Source of the DNA: Arsenicicoccus dermatophilus
GTDB lineage: Bacteria > Actinomycetota > Actinomycetes > Actinomycetales > Dermatophilaceae
Assembly: GCF_022568795.1 (NCBI RefSeq)
Contig: NZ_JAKZHU010000001.1
Location: 2,356,001 to 2,420,000, forward strand
DNA: 64,000 nucleotides
Direction of reading: 5' to 3'
The translations under genes were made by a program, and so were the position numbers. A model generated the notes under the pieces. It was not told the DNA's origin. It worked only from the letters and a program-made list of their open reading frames with translations, and searched no databases. Positions 25,343 through 35,519 of the stretch are shown in pieces; the stretch's first letter is position 1; every line of letters begins with the position of its first letter.

Positions 25343-27403
25343 TCAGCTCTTCTCGTCGGCTCGCCCGGTCGGCGCCCGGCGGCCGGTCACCTCACCAGGA
25401 GTCGCCGCCGCCCCCGCCGAAGCCGTCGCCGGAGAAGCCGCCGAAGTCCCCGAACCCGCCGTCGCCGAACCCGCTGCCGCCCGAGGAGCCCGGCGTCGAC
25501 TGAACGCGCCGGCCGCCGTCGTGGAGAACGAGTCCACGGCGTTGCCGAAGTCGGAGAAGTCCCCGAAGCCCCCGCCGTACCACACGTAGAAGGTCGGCAT
25601 GCCCACGTCGTAGCCCTGGGCCTGGGCCATCTCCGCGACCTGGGCGAAGACCTTGGCCCACCGGTCCGCCACGCCGAAGACCACGGCGTAGGGCAGGTAG
25701 CGGCTGAAGATGTCCAGCGCCTCGTCGAACGTGATCTGCTCGGCCTCGGCGGTCAGGAGGTACTCCCGGAACCCGCGGGCCTGGTAGAGCACCGCGGACC
25801 CGTCGGCGGTCCGCGCGGGCATCCGCTTGGCGAGGGCCCGCACGATGAACGGCACCGCGAACAGCCCGGCGCCCGCGAGCAGCAGCGACGGCACGGGCAG
25901 CTCGATGCCGGCGATCTGGTCGGACTCCAGCGCGCCCACGAAGGACCCGCTGCCGAAGAAGAACCAGCCGCCGAGGAGCAGGAAGGGCAGCCAGGTCAGG
26001 CAGCCGAAGGCATTGCGCACCTGCTCCGGCGAGCTGCGGAACCAGCCGCGCTGCACGGTCTCGGCATACATCTCCTGCTTGGCCGCGGCCAGCGTCGGGG
26101 CGAAGCGGTTCTTGAGCTCGGACATCATCACCGGCGTGCCGTAGGTGAAGATCCCGTCCAGGATCGTCCGCTCGTAGCGCAGCAGCCCACGGTCACCCGG
26201 CTTGGGCGTGCCGAGGTACTCCAGCTTCCAGTCGTTGGTCTGGAAGACGCCGCCGTCCTGGGTCTGCTCGATCCGCAGGTAGCCCCGGACCGCGAGGTCG
26301 ATGACGGTGGCGGACACGTCGATGGTGTCGGCCGACTCGTCGTAGATCGTCCCGATGAGGCCCGGCGTCGCGTCGTCCGGCGGGGTGAACCGCACGGCCA
26401 CCGGCAGGGCCTTGCCGCCGCGGGTGGTCTCGACCTGCTGACCGGGGGCCGGCAGGGTGTCCGGCGCGAGCCCGACGTACCGCTCGTCCCGGCCGCGGCG
26501 CCACACCAGCGCCCCCATGCCGAGCGCGGCCAGCAGCGGCGCCCCGAGCCCCACGCCGAGCTGGCCGAGGGTGCGGGCCTTGGCCTCGGACGGCGACATG
26601 GCCACGCGGCCGTCGGAGGTCTCCGGGCCGCCCTGCTCGATCTGCTTGCTGACATCGGTGAAGGCCGAGCGTGGGAACATCGCGCCGACGGTCATGGCGT
26701 CGCGCGGTGCCAGGCCCGTGGCGGAGAACCTCGCGGGGGTGCCGTTCGTGGCCGTCGCGCAGACCTTCTTGGTGCCCACGGGGCCATAGGTGCACCCGAC
26801 CTTGAGCGGCGCCGCCGGACCGGTCACCGTGACGTCGACCTGGTCGATCGGCCGCTGCCACTGGCTGCCCAGGACGTTGGGGTAGAACTCGACCCCGGCC
26901 TTCTGCTCGTTGACGACGTGGTCCAGGTGATAGCTGATGACGTAGTGCTTGGTGCCGCTGACGGTCTGGCTGGCGCTGCCGACCCGGATGACGGTGTTGT
27001 TGCCGAGGGTGCTGACCGAGGCGTCGGCGGGCGCGTCGGGGCTGGTCACCTTGATGTCGCGGATCTCGTAGACCCGGTGCTCCGTGCTGTCCGCGCTGCC
27101 ACCCTTGGGGTCATAGCCCTCGACGGTGGGGACATAGCGGGTGAACCCGTGCCGGCCCTGGTCGTTGAACTGGTACTGGTAGGACTCCGTCACGTCGACG
27201 CCGCCCTGGGCGTCCACGCGGTAGTCCACGGCGAGGTGGAGGACCCGGTCGGTGCCCTCGGCCCGAGCGGCGATGGCCGACGCGGTCACGGCCGACGCGG
27301 GCACCGCCCCCATGAGCAGCAGCCACAGGGACACCACCGTGGCGGCCAGGGCCGCCGGCAGCCGCCCGGTCCCACCCGGTCGAGCGGTCGTGGTCAGGCT
27401 CAT
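25343..27403 (-). CDS. DUF2207 family membrane protein with a frameshifted C-terminus
   Basis: Signal peptide (ATVVSLWLLLMGAVPASA) from the start at 27403, which has AGGGGGA upstream; then the DUF2207 extracellular domain (DYRVDAQGGVDVTESYQYQF...YVP) and three membrane segments. The core ends at FSRYLPYAVVFGVADRWAKVFAQ. Family members end with a Gly/Ser-rich tail, here visible only in another frame (SGFGDGGFGDFGGFSG, stop at 25392). One base seems to be missing near 25505, after SFSTTAAGAFS, so the annotated frame continues as an Ala/Arg-rich tail to 25343. Function unknown. Confidence 0.82.
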   Translation of the reverse strand: MSLTTTARPGGTGRLPAALAATVVSLWLLLMGAVPASAVTASAIAARAEGTDRVLHLAVDYRVDAQGGVDVTESYQYQFNDQGRHGFTRYVPTVEGYDPKGGSADSTEHRVYEIRDIKVTSPDAPADASVSTLGNNTVIRVGSASQTVSGTKHYVISYHLDHVVNEQKAGVEFYPNVLGSQWQRPIDQVDVTVTGPAAPLKVGCTYGPVGTKKVCATATNGTPARFSATGLAPRDAMTVGAMFPRSAFTDVSKQIEQGGPETSDGRVAMSPSEAKARTLGQLGVGLGAPLLAALGMGALVWRRGRDERYVGLAPDTLPAPGQQVETTRGGKALPVAVRFTPPDDATPGLIGTIYDESADTIDVSATVIDLAVRGYLRIEQTQDGGVFQTNDWKLEYLGTPKPGDRGLLRYERTILDGIFTYGTPVMMSELKNRFAPTLAAAKQEMYAETVQRGWFRSSPEQVRNAFGCLTWLPFLLLGGWFFFGSGSFVGALESDQIAGIELPVPSLLLAGAGLFAVPFIVRALAKRMPARTADGSAVLYQARGFREYLLTAEAEQITFDEALDIFSRYLPYAVVFGVADRWAKVFAQVAEMAQAQGYDVGMPTFYVWYGGGFGDFSDFGNAVDSFSTTAAGAFSRRRAPRAAAGSATAGSGTSAASPATASAGAAATPGEVTGRRAPTGRADEKS

Positions 27404-27481
27404 GGAGGTCCCCCTGCTCGTCGGCTGCACAGCCCTACGACGGCGAATCTAACCGACCGGCTCCCTGCAACCGGCCACCGA

Positions 27482-27961
27482 TCAGCCGCGCGCCCGCCTG
27501 AACGCGTCGGACACCGCCCGGGCGGCCTCCCGGCCGTCCTGACGCTCGCGCAGCGTCTGCCGCTTGTCGTAGAGCTTCTTGCCCTTGGCGAGGGCGATCT
27601 CGACCTTGGCCCGGCCGTCCTTGAAATACAGCTCCAGCGGCACGATGGTGTGCCCGCTCTCCTGCGACTTGGCGAAGATGGTCAGCAGCTCGTCGCGGTG
27701 GAGCAGCAGCTTGCGCCGGCGGCGGGCGGCGTGGTTGGTCCAGGTGCCCTGGGAGTACTCCGGGATGTGCACGCCCTCGAGGTAGAGCTCCCCGGCATAC
27801 TCCTGGGCGAAGCCGTCGACCAGGCTGGCCCGCCCCTGCCGCAGCGACTTGACCTCGGTGCCGGACAGCACGAGGCCCGCCTCCCACGTGTCGAGGATGT
27901 GGTAGTCGTGGCGCGCCTTCTTGTTGCGCGCGATCACCTTCGTGCCCTGCTCCTTGGCCAT
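27482..27961 (-). CDS. smpB: SsrA-binding protein
   Basis: 159 aa. Family motifs: [51 protein letters not shown] and the C-terminal basic tail ([16 protein letters not shown]). It binds the tRNA-like part of tmRNA (10442-10807) and places it in stalled ribosomes. The position next to the ftsE-ftsX-M23 cluster is the usual actinobacterial order; ssrA is here some 17 kb away instead of adjacent. Confidence 0.97.
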   Translation of the reverse strand: MAKEQGTKVIARNKKARHDYHILDTWEAGLVLSGTEVKSLRQGRASLVDGFAQEYAGELYLEGVHIPEYSQGTWTNHAARRRRKLLLHRDELLTIFAKSQESGHTIVPLELYFKDGRAKVEIALAKGKKLYDKRQTLRERQDGREAARAVSDAFRRARG

Positions 27962-28022
27962 AGCGGTCCAGTCTAGGGCCGCCGGGCGGTGGGATTCGAG
28001 CGAGTATGCCGGGAGGACGACC

Positions 28023-29627
28023 TCACAACCACAGCATGGGGTTCTGGAAGACCCCGTCGACGATGGTCTCGAAGTGCAGGTGGCAGCCGGTGGAGTAGCC
28101 CGTCGTGCCGGAGTAGCCGAGGAGCTGCCCGCGCCGCACGCGCCCGCCGTGGACCGTGATGCTCGTCAGGTGGTTGTAGGTGGTGACCAGGTCGCGACCG
28201 CGCAGGATGCCGTTGTCCAGGACGACGCGGTTGCCGTAGGCCCGGTTGAACCCCGCGCTGACGATCTGCCCGTCCGCCGCGGCGTAGACCGGCGCTCCGC
28301 AGCCGGTGCCGAAGTCGGTGCCGGTGTGCAGCTTGACGTACTTCAGGACCGGGTGGAAGCGCATGCCGAAGGGCGAGGTGATCGGCCCTGCGGCCGGCAT
28401 GGAGAGGACGGCACCGCCTCGGCGCGGGGTGGCGGGGCGCGGGACCGCGCGCGGGCGGGGCGCGGCCGTGACGGCCGGCTGCTCGGGAGCACGCTGCCTG
28501 GGGGCCCGCGGCGTGGCGGACGGCTTGGCCTTCACCTTCGCCCTGGTCCGGGGAGCCGGGCTGCCGGTCACCGTAGGAGTCTCCTTCGCCGCCTCGGCGG
28601 CGGACCCGTGCTTCCCCTTCGCGGCTGCCCCCTCGGTGTCTGCGTCGGCCGCATCCTTCGCCGAGTCCTTCGCGGTCTGCTTGGCCGACTCCCGCGCAGC
28701 CTCTCGGGCCGCGGCGGCCTTGGCCGCGGCCCGGTCCGCCGCCTCGTCGCGGGCCTGCTGCACGGCGGCCGCTGCGGCTGCCTCCTTGCGCCGGCGGGTG
28801 CGGTCGGCGAGCTCGTCGGTCAGCGCCCGCGCCTGCGCGTCGAGGTCGGCGACCCGGGCCTCCTCCTCCGACCTGCGCGACTCGATCGTGGCCTTGGCCC
28901 GGGTGGTCTGGGCGACGAGCTGCTCGACGCGGGCACGGGCGGTGGCCGCCTGGGCCTGGGCCTGGGCGGTCGTGCGGACCCGCTGCTCGGACTGCTTCTT
29001 GAGGCGGGCGACCTCGTCCTGGGCGGCGCCGAGGCGAGCCTGCTTGGCGGTCTCCTCGGCGCGGGCGGTCGCCAGGTCACGCGCGTCCCGGGCCTGCACG
29101 CTGCCCACGGCCTCCAGGCCCTGGTAGCGCGTGTAGAGCTCGTCAGGGGTCTGCGCCTGCACGAGGACGCTCAGCGGGTCGAGCTCCCCGGAGCCGCCGG
29201 CCTGCATCTCGGCGGCCACCTGCCCGAGCCGTCCGGTGACCGTGGCCAGGGCCGTGCGGGTGGCGGCCAGCTCCGCGGTGGCCTGCTGCTCCTGGACCGT
29301 CGCCTCCGCCAGCCGGTCGGCCAGCTCGCGGTCGGTGCGCCGTGCCTCCTGCCAGACCCGGGTGGCCGCGGTCTCCTGCGCCTGGGCGCGCGGCAGCTGA
29401 CCCTGGGCCTGGACCAGGGCGTCGTACGCCGTGGCCAGCTCGGCCGTGGTGATCTCCAGCTGCCCCTGCGCCCCCTGCAGGGACTCCTGCACCTGGGCCT
29501 GGCGGCCGCGCAGCTGCTCGTCCGTCCCCGACTCCTGGGCCCAGGCCGGCGTCGGCAGTCCCAGGGCGAGGGCGCAGCAGAGCGCCAGCGAGCCTCGCAG
29601 GGTCGTGCCGGGCGTGAGTGCGCGCAT
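28023..29627 (-). CDS. secreted coiled-coil M23 peptidase (EnvC-like murein hydrolase factor)
   Basis: 534 aa. Signal peptide ([19 protein letters not shown]), long coiled coil (residues about 30-290, many Ala/Gln/Glu heptads), an Ala/Lys/Pro-rich linker, then a C-terminal LytM domain. The zinc-site motifs HTGTDFG and HLHFE are present, and so is the first catalytic His (YNHLTSI). Directly downstream of ftsX, so it is probably the extracellular partner that FtsEX opens during division, as EnvC or RipC is elsewhere. The start at 29627 follows ACAGGAT. Confidence 0.88.
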   Translation of the reverse strand: MRALTPGTTLRGSLALCCALALGLPTPAWAQESGTDEQLRGRQAQVQESLQGAQGQLEITTAELATAYDALVQAQGQLPRAQAQETAATRVWQEARRTDRELADRLAEATVQEQQATAELAATRTALATVTGRLGQVAAEMQAGGSGELDPLSVLVQAQTPDELYTRYQGLEAVGSVQARDARDLATARAEETAKQARLGAAQDEVARLKKQSEQRVRTTAQAQAQAATARARVEQLVAQTTRAKATIESRRSEEEARVADLDAQARALTDELADRTRRRKEAAAAAAVQQARDEAADRAAAKAAAAREAARESAKQTAKDSAKDAADADTEGAAAKGKHGSAAEAAKETPTVTGSPAPRTRAKVKAKPSATPRAPRQRAPEQPAVTAAPRPRAVPRPATPRRGGAVLSMPAAGPITSPFGMRFHPVLKYVKLHTGTDFGTGCGAPVYAAADGQIVSAGFNRAYGNRVVLDNGILRGRDLVTTYNHLTSITVHGGRVRRGQLLGYSGTTGYSTGCHLHFETIVDGVFQNPMLWL

Positions 29628-29699
29628 GAGAGATCCTGTGGTCGGGGACACGGTCGGCGGGATGCCTCAGCAGCCCAGCACTCTCCGTTGGTACCACCC

Positions 29700-29759
29700 G
29701 TCACATCAGTCACACCACCGGTGACGAACAACTTCGTTCCGTTGTGACGCATTAGTCAC
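29700..29759 (-). promoter_or_regulatory. cluster of GTGAC/GTCAC motifs upstream of the M23 gene
   Basis: Five GTCAC or GTGAC pentamers lie within 60 bases (29700, 29709, 29721, 29744 and 29755). Two of them form GTGAC-N4-GTGAC on the minus strand. MtrA-type response regulators of actinobacteria bind paired GTNAC-like repeats and often control M23 and NlpC hydrolases, so an MtrA site is plausible. Confidence 0.35.
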
Positions 29760-29823
29760 CCGTTCGCCATCTGCGGTAGCCCGAATGGCCCTGCCCCACG
29801 CCAGGGTTCAGAAACCGGACGAA

Positions 29824-30731
29824 TCAGACGCGCAGGTGCCGTCGCAGCGCCGACCAGGAGGTCACCAGGGCCACCAGGACCGCCACCAGCACCAGCCACG
29901 GAGCCACCCGCCACAGGTCTCCCGGACCCACCAGGGCGACCCCGCCGAAGACCACCGACTGGCCCGCCTGACGCGAGGAGAGCCACCCCAGCAGCCCGGC
30001 GAGCAGGCCGATGGCCAGGGCCGCCCCGGACAGCGCGGCCACGACGGTCTCGATCACGAAGGGCGCCCGGATCGTCATCGATCCGGCCCCCACCAGACGC
30101 ATGATCCCCGTCTCGCGTCGGCGGGTGTATGCCGAGCTGCGGACCGTGGTCGCCACCAGGAGCACGGCGCAGAGCAGCATCACCGCGGCCAGGGACATCG
30201 TGGCCAGGGTCAGGCTCGACAGCAGGTCGATCAGCGGCTCCACGACCTTGCGCTGGTCCTCGACCTTCTCCACGCCGGGCGAGCCCTGGAAGGTGCTGGT
30301 GAGCTGCGGGTACTCCTGCGGGTCGGTGAGCCTGATCCGGTAGGACGCCTTGAGCTGCTCGGGCCTGGTGCCCGCGACGATCGGGTTGTCCCGGAACTGC
30401 TGCTGGAAGTTCTGGTAGGCCTCCTGCTGGCTCTCGTAGTGCCAGGACTGCACCACGGGCATGGCCTTCAGCTGCCGCTCGACCGCTGCCCGGTCGGCCG
30501 CGGTCGCCGCCCCCCGCGAGCAGGCCGCCTCCCCGGAGGTCGCGTTGCACAGGACGACGGAGACCTGGATCTTGTCGTACCAGTAGCCCTTCATGGTCTG
30601 GACCTGGTGATAGCTGAGCATCCCGATGCCGAGGAAGAGCAGGCTCACCATGGTCACCAGGGCCACCGAGACGGCCATCGACAGGTTGCGGCGCAGCCCG
30701 GTCATCGCCTCGCGCAGGATGAAACCCGCCC

Positions 30732-30735
<4 letters not shown>
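29824..30735 (-). CDS. ftsX: cell-division ABC transporter permease FtsX
   Basis: 303 aa. One membrane segment near the N-terminus (MAVSVALVTMVSLLFLGIGML), a large extracellular loop (residues about 50-180), and three C-terminal segments (FtsX domain; ETGIMRLVGAGSMTIRAPFVIE). It overlaps ftsE by 4 bp (ATGA) for translational coupling. It transmits ATP hydrolysis by FtsE to peptidoglycan hydrolases outside; the next gene, an M23 peptidase, is the likely target. Confidence 0.95.
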
Positions 30736-31577
<842 letters not shown>

Positions 31578-31589
31578 CTGCGCGCGCCT

Positions 31590-31616
31590 CACCCTCGTGC
31601 TTGGAACGCGAGGGTG
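31590..31616 (-). promoter_or_regulatory. hairpin covering the ftsE translation start region
   Basis: An 8-bp inverted repeat (CACCCTCG/CGAGGGTG) with an 11-nt loop ends 12 bases before the ftsE start. Its 3' arm on the mRNA contains the GGGTG of the likely ribosome-binding site, so it could mask it. It could also be a weak terminator of the preceding gene. Confidence 0.35.
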
Positions 31617-31744
31617 AAGGCCCCCGCCGGGGCCGAGCCTAGGCGTCCGCGGGCGGCGCGGGCGGGACCTGGCGGCGATGTCGTGATCGCAAAGCGATAA
31701 TCAGATGTTGCGCGCGGTGATAGATCCAGGTGGGAGTCGTGTCG

Positions 31745-32029
31745 TCATACCCGCTCGTGCTGGGCGAGGAAGGTCTCCACGTCCACCACGGCGGTCTTGA
31801 GGTCGACGTGCTCGGCCTTGCGGTGCGCCCGGACCGCCGCGACCTTGTGCCCGGCGAGGGCCAGTCGGGCCGCCTCCTCGCCGAGCACCTCACGCTCCTG
31901 CGGGAGGTGGTGCGGGTCGATCCCGGTGAAGCGTGCCAGCAGGCGGACCTGCTCCTCCAGGAGCTCCACGCGCCGGCGCAGCAGCAGGACCTGTCGGTCG
32001 GCGCGGGTGTCGCCCCAGAGCAATGCCAT
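31745..32029 (-). CDS. small protein with ribosomal L7/L12 C-terminal-like domain
   Basis: 94 aa between prfB and ftsE, same strand. The N-terminal half is a probable coiled coil (VLLLRRRVELLEEQVRLLARF). The C-terminal half (ARLALAGHKVAAVRAHRKAE, then VDLKTAVVDVETFLA) resembles the L7/L12 C-terminal domain pattern GxKIxAIKxxRxxTGxxLKEAKxxVxxL. A direct role is not known; location beside a release-factor gene hints at translation. No clear ribosome-binding site is seen; an ATG at 32035 is two codons longer. Confidence 0.6.
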   Translation of the reverse strand: MALLWGDTRADRQVLLLRRRVELLEEQVRLLARFTGIDPHHLPQEREVLGEEAARLALAGHKVAAVRAHRKAEHVDLKTAVVDVETFLAQHERV

Positions 32030-32168
32030 GGACAAAGACTAGGTCACAGCGTGATCACGGAAGGGTGAACACCCAGAACCGCGCATCGGGATGCGACCGA
32101 ACGGAGCAGACCCCTCACCCGGTGCATCCAGGCGGGGGGTCTGCGTCACAGGAGGTATGCCGGACGGG

Positions 32169-33284
32169 TCAGTCCTTGGCGTTGGCCTGGTTGCGCCGCC
32201 ACCGGACCCCGGCCTCGAGAAAGCCGTCGATGTCGCCGTCGAGGACCGCCGAGGTGTTGCCGACCTCGTACTCCGTCCGCAGGTCCTTGACCATCTGGTA
32301 GGGGTGCAGCACGTAGGACCGCATCTGGTCCCCCCAGCTCGCCTTGACGTCGCCCGCGAGCTCCTTCTTCTTGGCGTCCTCCTCCTGCTTCTTGACCAGC
32401 AGCAGGCGTGACTGCAGGACGCGCAGGGCGGCGGCGCGGTTCTGGATCTGGGACTTCTCGTTCTGCATCGACACCACGATCCCGGTCGGGATGTGCGTCA
32501 TGCGCACCGCGGAGTCCGTCGTGTTGACGCTCTGGCCGCCGGGCCCCGACGAGCGGAAGACGTCGATCTTGAGCTCGTTCTCCGGGATCTCGATCGTGTC
32601 GGTGGTCTCGATGAGCGGGATGACCTCGACGGCGGCAAAGCTCGTCTGACGGCGACCCTGGTTGTCGAAGGGGCTGATGCGCACCAGTCGGTGCGTGCCG
32701 GCCTCGACGGAGAGGTTGCCGAAGGCATAGGGCACGTTGACCTCGAAGGTCGCGGACTTCAGGCCCGCCTCCTCGGCGTACGAGGTGTCCATGACCTTGG
32801 TGGGGTAGTCGTGCCGCTCCGCCCAGCGCAGGTACATCCGCATGAGCATCTCGGCGAAGTCGGCGGCGTCCACGCCACCGGCGCCGGCGCGGATGGTGAC
32901 GACCGCCTCGCGCTCGTCGTACTCCCCCGACAGCAGGGTGCGCACCTCGAGCTCACCGACGGCCGTGCGGATCGACGCCAGCTCGACCTCGGCCTCGCGC
33001 ATCGTCTCGGCGTCGCCGCCCTCCTCGGTGCCCATCTCGACGAGGACCTCGAGGTCGTCGATCCGGCTGTCCATCCCTACGACCCGGTCCCGCTCGGAGT
33101 TGGCGCGGGAGAGCGCCGAGGTGACCTTCTGCGCCTCGTCCGGGTTGTCCCACAGGTCGGGGGCGCTGGCCTTGGCCTCCAGGTCCTTGATCTGCTCGGC
33201 GAGCGCGTCGAGGTTGGTCACCTGGCGCACCGAGTCCATCGTCGCGCGCAGGGTCTTGATCTCTTCGGGGAAGTCGACAGCCAC
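32169..33284 (-). CDS. prfB: peptide chain release factor 2
   Basis: 371 aa from the GTG at 33284 ([12 protein letters not shown]). The stop-codon recognition tripeptide SPF (RISPFDNQG) and the catalytic GGQ (SGPGGQSVN) are present. There is no internal UGA and no need for the +1 frameshift found in many other bacteria. The much longer in-frame ORF upstream has no homology. It recognises UGA and UAA codons. Head of the prfB - L7/L12-like - ftsE - ftsX - M23 - smpB cluster. Confidence 0.97.
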   Translation of the reverse strand: MAVDFPEEIKTLRATMDSVRQVTNLDALAEQIKDLEAKASAPDLWDNPDEAQKVTSALSRANSERDRVVGMDSRIDDLEVLVEMGTEEGGDAETMREAEVELASIRTAVGELEVRTLLSGEYDEREAVVTIRAGAGGVDAADFAEMLMRMYLRWAERHDYPTKVMDTSYAEEAGLKSATFEVNVPYAFGNLSVEAGTHRLVRISPFDNQGRRQTSFAAVEVIPLIETTDTIEIPENELKIDVFRSSGPGGQSVNTTDSAVRMTHIPTGIVVSMQNEKSQIQNRAAALRVLQSRLLLVKKQEEDAKKKELAGDVKASWGDQMRSYVLHPYQMVKDLRTEYEVGNTSAVLDGDIDGFLEAGVRWRRNQANAKD

Positions 33285-33318
33285 GAGGAGACAGCCTACC
33301 GGCCCGGCGCAAGCCGAC

Positions 33319-33915
33319 TCAGCGGCACGTGGGGATCTGACCGTCGTGGTGGAAGGCGTGGAGGTAACGGCCCTCGACGTAGTACTCGCCCTCCGCGGCG
33401 TCCTGCAGGGACTGGATGCGGAACCATCCGTCCGGGCCGGTGGTGGAGCGGCAGTAGGCGTAGACGAGCCGGTGCCGCAGCGCCGTCCCCTCCTCCGCCA
33501 CGACCGGGGCGTCGGGCGCAGGCCGGGAGCGCACGGGCAGACCCGCCTCCGGCGCGTCCAGCACCACGAAGGGCCAGGGAGCCTCGCCCGGAGGGGCCGC
33601 GGTGGCCCCGGACAGGCCCTTGAGCATGGTGGCGAGCTCGCTCTCGGAGAGCTTCTTGGGGTTGCTGAGGAAGCAGTTGGCCGGTCCCATGCAGTGCGCC
33701 TCGGGGCCGAACAGCCGCCCGCTGATCTTGGGCGAGGGACGGGCGGACGGCTCGGCGGTGCCGCTGGCCGGCGCGCTGCCCGTGCCGGTGGCCGGTCCCG
33801 TGCTCGCCGGCGACGAGCCCGACGACGACGGCGTGGAGCCCCCACCGCCCGAGCAGGCGGCCAGGGCTGCGACGAGGGGGATCAGGACGGACAGACGGAT
33901 CGACGAACGGTTCAC
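33319..33915 (-). CDS. lipoprotein with an SH3-like C-terminal domain
   Basis: 198 aa. A lipobox (LVAALAAC, Cys21) after a short signal peptide predicts lipid anchoring on the outer face of the membrane. A Ser/Gly/Ala/Pro linker (residues about 22-62) follows. The C-terminal region ([22 protein letters not shown], then GWFRIQ) looks like a bacterial SH3 (SH3b) fold, and four further Cys could form disulfides. Function unknown; cell-wall binding is an inference. Confidence 0.75.
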   Translation of the reverse strand: MNRSSIRLSVLIPLVAALAACSGGGGSTPSSSGSSPASTGPATGTGSAPASGTAEPSARPSPKISGRLFGPEAHCMGPANCFLSNPKKLSESELATMLKGLSGATAAPPGEAPWPFVVLDAPEAGLPVRSRPAPDAPVVAEEGTALRHRLVYAYCRSTTGPDGWFRIQSLQDAAEGEYYVEGRYLHAFHHDGQIPTCR

Positions 33916-33943
33916 GCGTGCTCCTCCGGTCGGGTACGACGAT

Positions 33944-33970
33944 CGGGTCCCCCGCCTGGCGGGGGACCCG
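33944..33970 (-). terminator. hairpin terminator of the papain-like protease gene
   Basis: Perfect 12-bp inverted repeat with a 3-nt loop, 52 bp past the minus-strand stop at 34022. Confidence 0.6.
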
Positions 33971-34021
33971 ATCCGGTCACCCTGGACGCCGATGACGCCC
34001 GGGGTCAGTCAGTGCTGGTCG

Positions 34022-35131
34022 TCACTTCTTCTTGGCGCCGAACCAGTCGTCCCACCAGTCGCCGCCGTCCTCCGGGTCGTCAGAGCCGTCGGTGGGCTCG
34101 TCCGTCGGCTCGTCCGTGGGGCCGTCCGTCGGCTCGTCGGTCGGGCCGTCGGTGGGCTCGTCCGTGGGGCCGTTGGTGGGCTCGTCGGTCGGCTGGTCGG
34201 TGGGCGAGTCGGTCGGGCCGTTGGTGGGCGCGGGGCCGGGGGCGCCGCCCTGGACACCGTCCATCGTGTGGGCCTCCATCAGGTCCCCGCCGAAGAGCGC
34301 GTCCCAGGACAGGGTGAAGAAGCCACGGTCGCCCCAGCTCGGGCCCCAGGAGTTCTGGATCTTCACGCCCTTGGAGTTGTACCCGATGATCGTGATCTCG
34401 TGGCCACCGATCGCGCGACCCGCGGGACGGTAGCTGTAGTTGGCCGCCGTCTGCGCGTCCATGTCGTTGAAGTTCTCGCGCAGCTGCATGCCGATCGGCA
34501 CCGGGTGACCGGCGTTGATGGCAGCCTCGATCGCCGGACGGGCGGTGGCCGCGTCGGTGGAGATCTCCTTGTAGCCGCTCAGCTTGTACTTGGCGGCGTT
34601 CTGGCGCTCCTCCTGGGTCGGCTGGTTGACGTAGTCCTCCGGGCCGTGCTTGTAGTGCGACTGGGTGTCGATGCCCTGCTCCTGCTCCATGGGCAGCGCG
34701 ACGCTGGCCGTGGTGCCACGGTCGTTGCCGCGGGAGATCTGGGAGTAGATGAACATCGGGGCCATGGGGCCACCGCTGATCTTCTGCTGGTTCATCAGGA
34801 TGCCGTAGCCGGCGTAGCCGGTGGCCCAGGTCACGCAGGAGCCGATGTTCCCCTGGTTGCCCGGGGTGAGGGCGTACTGGCTCAGGTCACCCTCGCCGGC
34901 CTTGATCCCGGCAGGACGCAGCGCCTGCGCGGTGCCGAAGGCGCGCACGCCCTTGGCCAACTTGGCCTTGCGAGCCTTGGCAACGTTGAGGTCGAGGCCC
35001 ATGCCGTGGGACGAGGCGGCGGCCTTGGCGGGCGCGGGGGCGGGGGTGGTGGCGGCGGAGGCGCTGGAGGCGGTGCCGAAGGTGGCGATGAGGGCGGCGC
35101 CGGACAGGGCGACCAGTCGGGAGGTACGCAT
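34022..35131 (-). CDS. secreted papain-like (C1 family) cysteine protease
   Basis: 369 aa from the ATG at 35131 with AAGGAC upstream. Signal peptide (LVALSGAALIATFGTASSASA), a short pro-region, then a C1 fold: Gln/Cys site NQGNIGSCVTWATG, His in AIGGHEITIIGY, Asn in IQNSWGPSWGDRGFF. A linker built of TDEPTDGP-type repeats (about 50 residues) leads to an unusual end, DDWWDDWFGAKKK. Secreted C1 peptidases are uncommon in this group. The aromatic/acidic end with three final lysines may bind the surface; that is a guess. Confidence 0.88.
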   Translation of the reverse strand: MRTSRLVALSGAALIATFGTASSASAATTPAPAPAKAAASSHGMGLDLNVAKARKAKLAKGVRAFGTAQALRPAGIKAGEGDLSQYALTPGNQGNIGSCVTWATGYAGYGILMNQQKISGGPMAPMFIYSQISRGNDRGTTASVALPMEQEQGIDTQSHYKHGPEDYVNQPTQEERQNAAKYKLSGYKEISTDAATARPAIEAAINAGHPVPIGMQLRENFNDMDAQTAANYSYRPAGRAIGGHEITIIGYNSKGVKIQNSWGPSWGDRGFFTLSWDALFGGDLMEAHTMDGVQGGAPGPAPTNGPTDSPTDQPTDEPTNGPTDEPTDGPTDEPTDGPTDEPTDEPTDGSDDPEDGGDWWDDWFGAKKK

Positions 35132-35470
35132 GAAGGTCCTTACTTTGCGTGAGGTTCGCTCACCTAGGAGGACGCCAGAACAGGCCGACACACCAGGGTC
35201 GGCCCGTGGCGGTGAGCGGTGCGTGTCCGAATGTGCCTCTGGATGGGCGAACACACCAGACCCGGATGGCGATTCGGCGACAGAGTCAGCCATTCGGAGG
35301 TCGGGACCGTACTCATTGGTACGACCGGTGTCAGGCATCCTCACGCACGCGGGCCGCAGGACTACCGAGCGCGGCGGCGCCTCGAAGGGGCTCCGCGCTC
35401 GCCGTCATACCGCTCGCCGCCAGACCCCGGCGCCGGTGCCGTCGCGGGCATCTCCCCGAGCGCACGGCGC
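35132..35470. other. promoter region of the papain-like protease gene
   Basis: About 340 bases with no supported gene, holding the 5' region of the protease gene. I see no clear operator. Confidence 0.35.
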
Positions 35471-35506
35471 GGCGCCCGTCCCCGTGAGCCCACGGGGACG
35501 GGCGCC
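35471..35506 (-). terminator. hairpin terminator of the gluconate operon
   Basis: Perfect 16-bp inverted repeat with a 4-nt loop (35471-35486 and 35491-35506), 14 bp after the permease stop at 35520. Confidence 0.75.
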
Positions 35507-35519
35507 GGGGTGCCGGTCG

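Noticed and set aside
32169-33284. Programmed +1 frameshift in prfB
   Set aside because: The frame is open from the GTG at 33284 to the stop with no internal UGA near codon 26.
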